From NCBI GenBank assembly GCA_001873945.1, contig MNYI01000067.1:1-5496 (forward strand): a DNA stretch of 5,496 nucleotides, written 5' to 3'. A program made the translations under genes and the position numbers. The notes under the pieces were generated by a model that was not told the origin of the DNA, did not search any database, and saw only the letters and a program-made list of their open reading frames with translations. Source of the stretch: Candidatus Desantisbacteria bacterium CG2_30_40_21 (lineage in GTDB: Bacteria; UBA9089; CG2-30-40-21). Shown piece by piece: positions 4,855 through 5,496 of this stretch (position 1 is the first letter of the stretch; every line of letters begins with the position of its first letter).

Positions 4855-4877
4855 CTCTTTGTATTCTCTGTGGTGAA
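4855..4877 (+). repeat. Short interspersed-repeat-like phrase, copy 2 (CTCTGTG-type)
   Basis: GTCTCTTTGTATTCTCTGTGG, starting eight bases after the peptidase stop codon, resembles the phrase at 1076-1098. The rest of the 99-base gap to the next gene shows no convincing promoter or terminator. Confidence 0.35.
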
Positions 4878-4946
4878 TAGATAGGAAATGAATTGAACGG
4901 TACGGTATAAATCTCACAATCTTTAAGCAATGATTGGAGTTGTTAA

Positions 4947-5496
4947 TTGGACGGTAGACCTAAGCAATTTATCCTCATATTAATAGCGTTCTTAATGGTG
5001 CTTGGCTCGGTAATGACGGCCAGTGCTACTGTAACTATTACTGAGCTTACGCCTGGTACTGGTACGGTTTATAGCACGGCTACGATTTCTGGGACATGTA
5101 GTGCTACCGCTGGGACTGTGACCATAACCTTTGGGACAGAAACGGTTGGTACCGCTGCGGTAACAGGTACGGGTACGGGTTCATTTACCTGTGTCTTTAC
5201 TGTGCCGATTCATGTCTATGGTACTGAAACCATTACTGCCACATACGATGGTGCAGAGGGTTCTGCTACTACCACATTCTTTATCCTTCCAAATGTTGTC
5301 AATATAACAACACCAACAAATAATGTCGTTGGCACAATAATAACAATTTCAGGCACAGGTTATGCAGCAAATGATAATATAACCGTAGCGTTTGGGACAA
5401 ATAATAACATCAAAACTGATGTTATTGCTGATGGCGTTGGCTCATTCACAACAACATTTACGGTTGATACGCAAACATATGGGACAACAACAATCA
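4947..5496 (+). CDS. Start of an exported Ig-like repeat protein (3' partial)
   Basis: The frame is open from TTG 4947 to the window end (183 codons). TTG is chosen because a TAA (4944-4946) sits directly before it in frame, GGAG (4936-4939) is seven bases upstream, and only this start yields a full signal peptide: MDGRPKQ, hydrophobic FILILIAFLMVLGSV, cleavage after TASA (residue 27). Residues about 28-115 form a Thr-rich beta domain ending TTTFFILP. Residues from about 116 (VNITTPTNNVVGTIITISG, GTGYAANDNITVAFG, then VGSFTTTFTVDTQ) match the repeat pattern of the 1996-3951 protein, so the two share a domain family. It is much richer in Thr than that protein and in this respect more like the first gene in the window. 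Probably a large secreted or surface protein; total length and anchor are not visible. Confidence 0.85.
   Translation, partial: MDGRPKQFILILIAFLMVLGSVMTASATVTITELTPGTGTVYSTATISGTCSATAGTVTITFGTETVGTAAVTGTGTGSFTCVFTVPIHVYGTETITATYDGAEGSATTTFFILPNVVNITTPTNNVVGTIITISGTGYAANDNITVAFGTNNNIKTDVIADGVGSFTTTFTVDTQTYGTTTI

Noticed and set aside
4893..4911. TTGAAC plus TATAAA as promoter of the last gene
   Set aside because: Only seven bases separate the two hexamers, which is incompatible with a sigma70-type promoter.

Overview
The window reads as part of an uncultured bacterial chromosome rich in secreted repeat-domain proteins. It is clearly bacterial: there are Shine-Dalgarno sites before each gene whose start is visible, two near-consensus sigma70-type promoters and an intrinsic terminator. 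Composition is AT-leaning, most extremely in the 1.0-1.8 kb gap. Modular secreted proteins built from YVTN-propeller, DUF11-like and IPT/TIG-like Ig domains, next to a small retropepsin-like protein, are what metagenome-assembled candidate phyla often carry. No marker gene allows placement in a phylum.

Layout, all genes on the + strand: (1) 3..959 is the C-terminal end of a large secreted protein whose start lies before the window. It holds the last YVTN-like propeller strand, a beta-rich domain with a textbook EF-hand-type loop, and a DUF11-like domain. (2) 960..1995 is a 1.04 kb gap without a protein gene. It holds a strong stem-loop, a short interspersed-repeat-like phrase, two apparent free-standing small-RNA transcription units in tandem (promoter 1145-1173 with RNA about 1180-1346; promoter 1514-1542 with RNA about 1549-1735), a perfect T7GA7/T7CA7 inverted repeat between them, a hairpin, a four-copy pentanucleotide repeat and an element resembled by one upstream of the next gene pair. 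I found nothing supportable in 1347-1464. (3) 1996..3951 encodes a 651-residue exported protein of seven tandem, roughly 85-residue Ig-like (IPT/TIG-type) repeats with a charged, Pro-containing tail. (4) 3952..4183 is a 232 bp gap with three or more stem-loops. (5) 4184..4465 and 4443..4847 are a translationally coupled pair: a 93-residue protein of unknown function and a 134-residue retropepsin-like aspartic peptidase homologue. (6) 4947..5496 is the start of another exported Ig-like repeat protein that runs off the window.

The three large genes probably make cell-surface or secreted proteins with stacked beta-sandwich domains used for adhesion, spacing or matrix formation. The coupled pair looks cytoplasmic, since neither protein has a signal peptide, and nothing in the sequence ties it functionally to the surface proteins. 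The least explained part is the pair of putative structured RNAs in the large gap. Neither matches an RNA family I can name with confidence. The first has a rod-like fold with an asymmetric central bubble, loosely like 6S RNA in architecture only.
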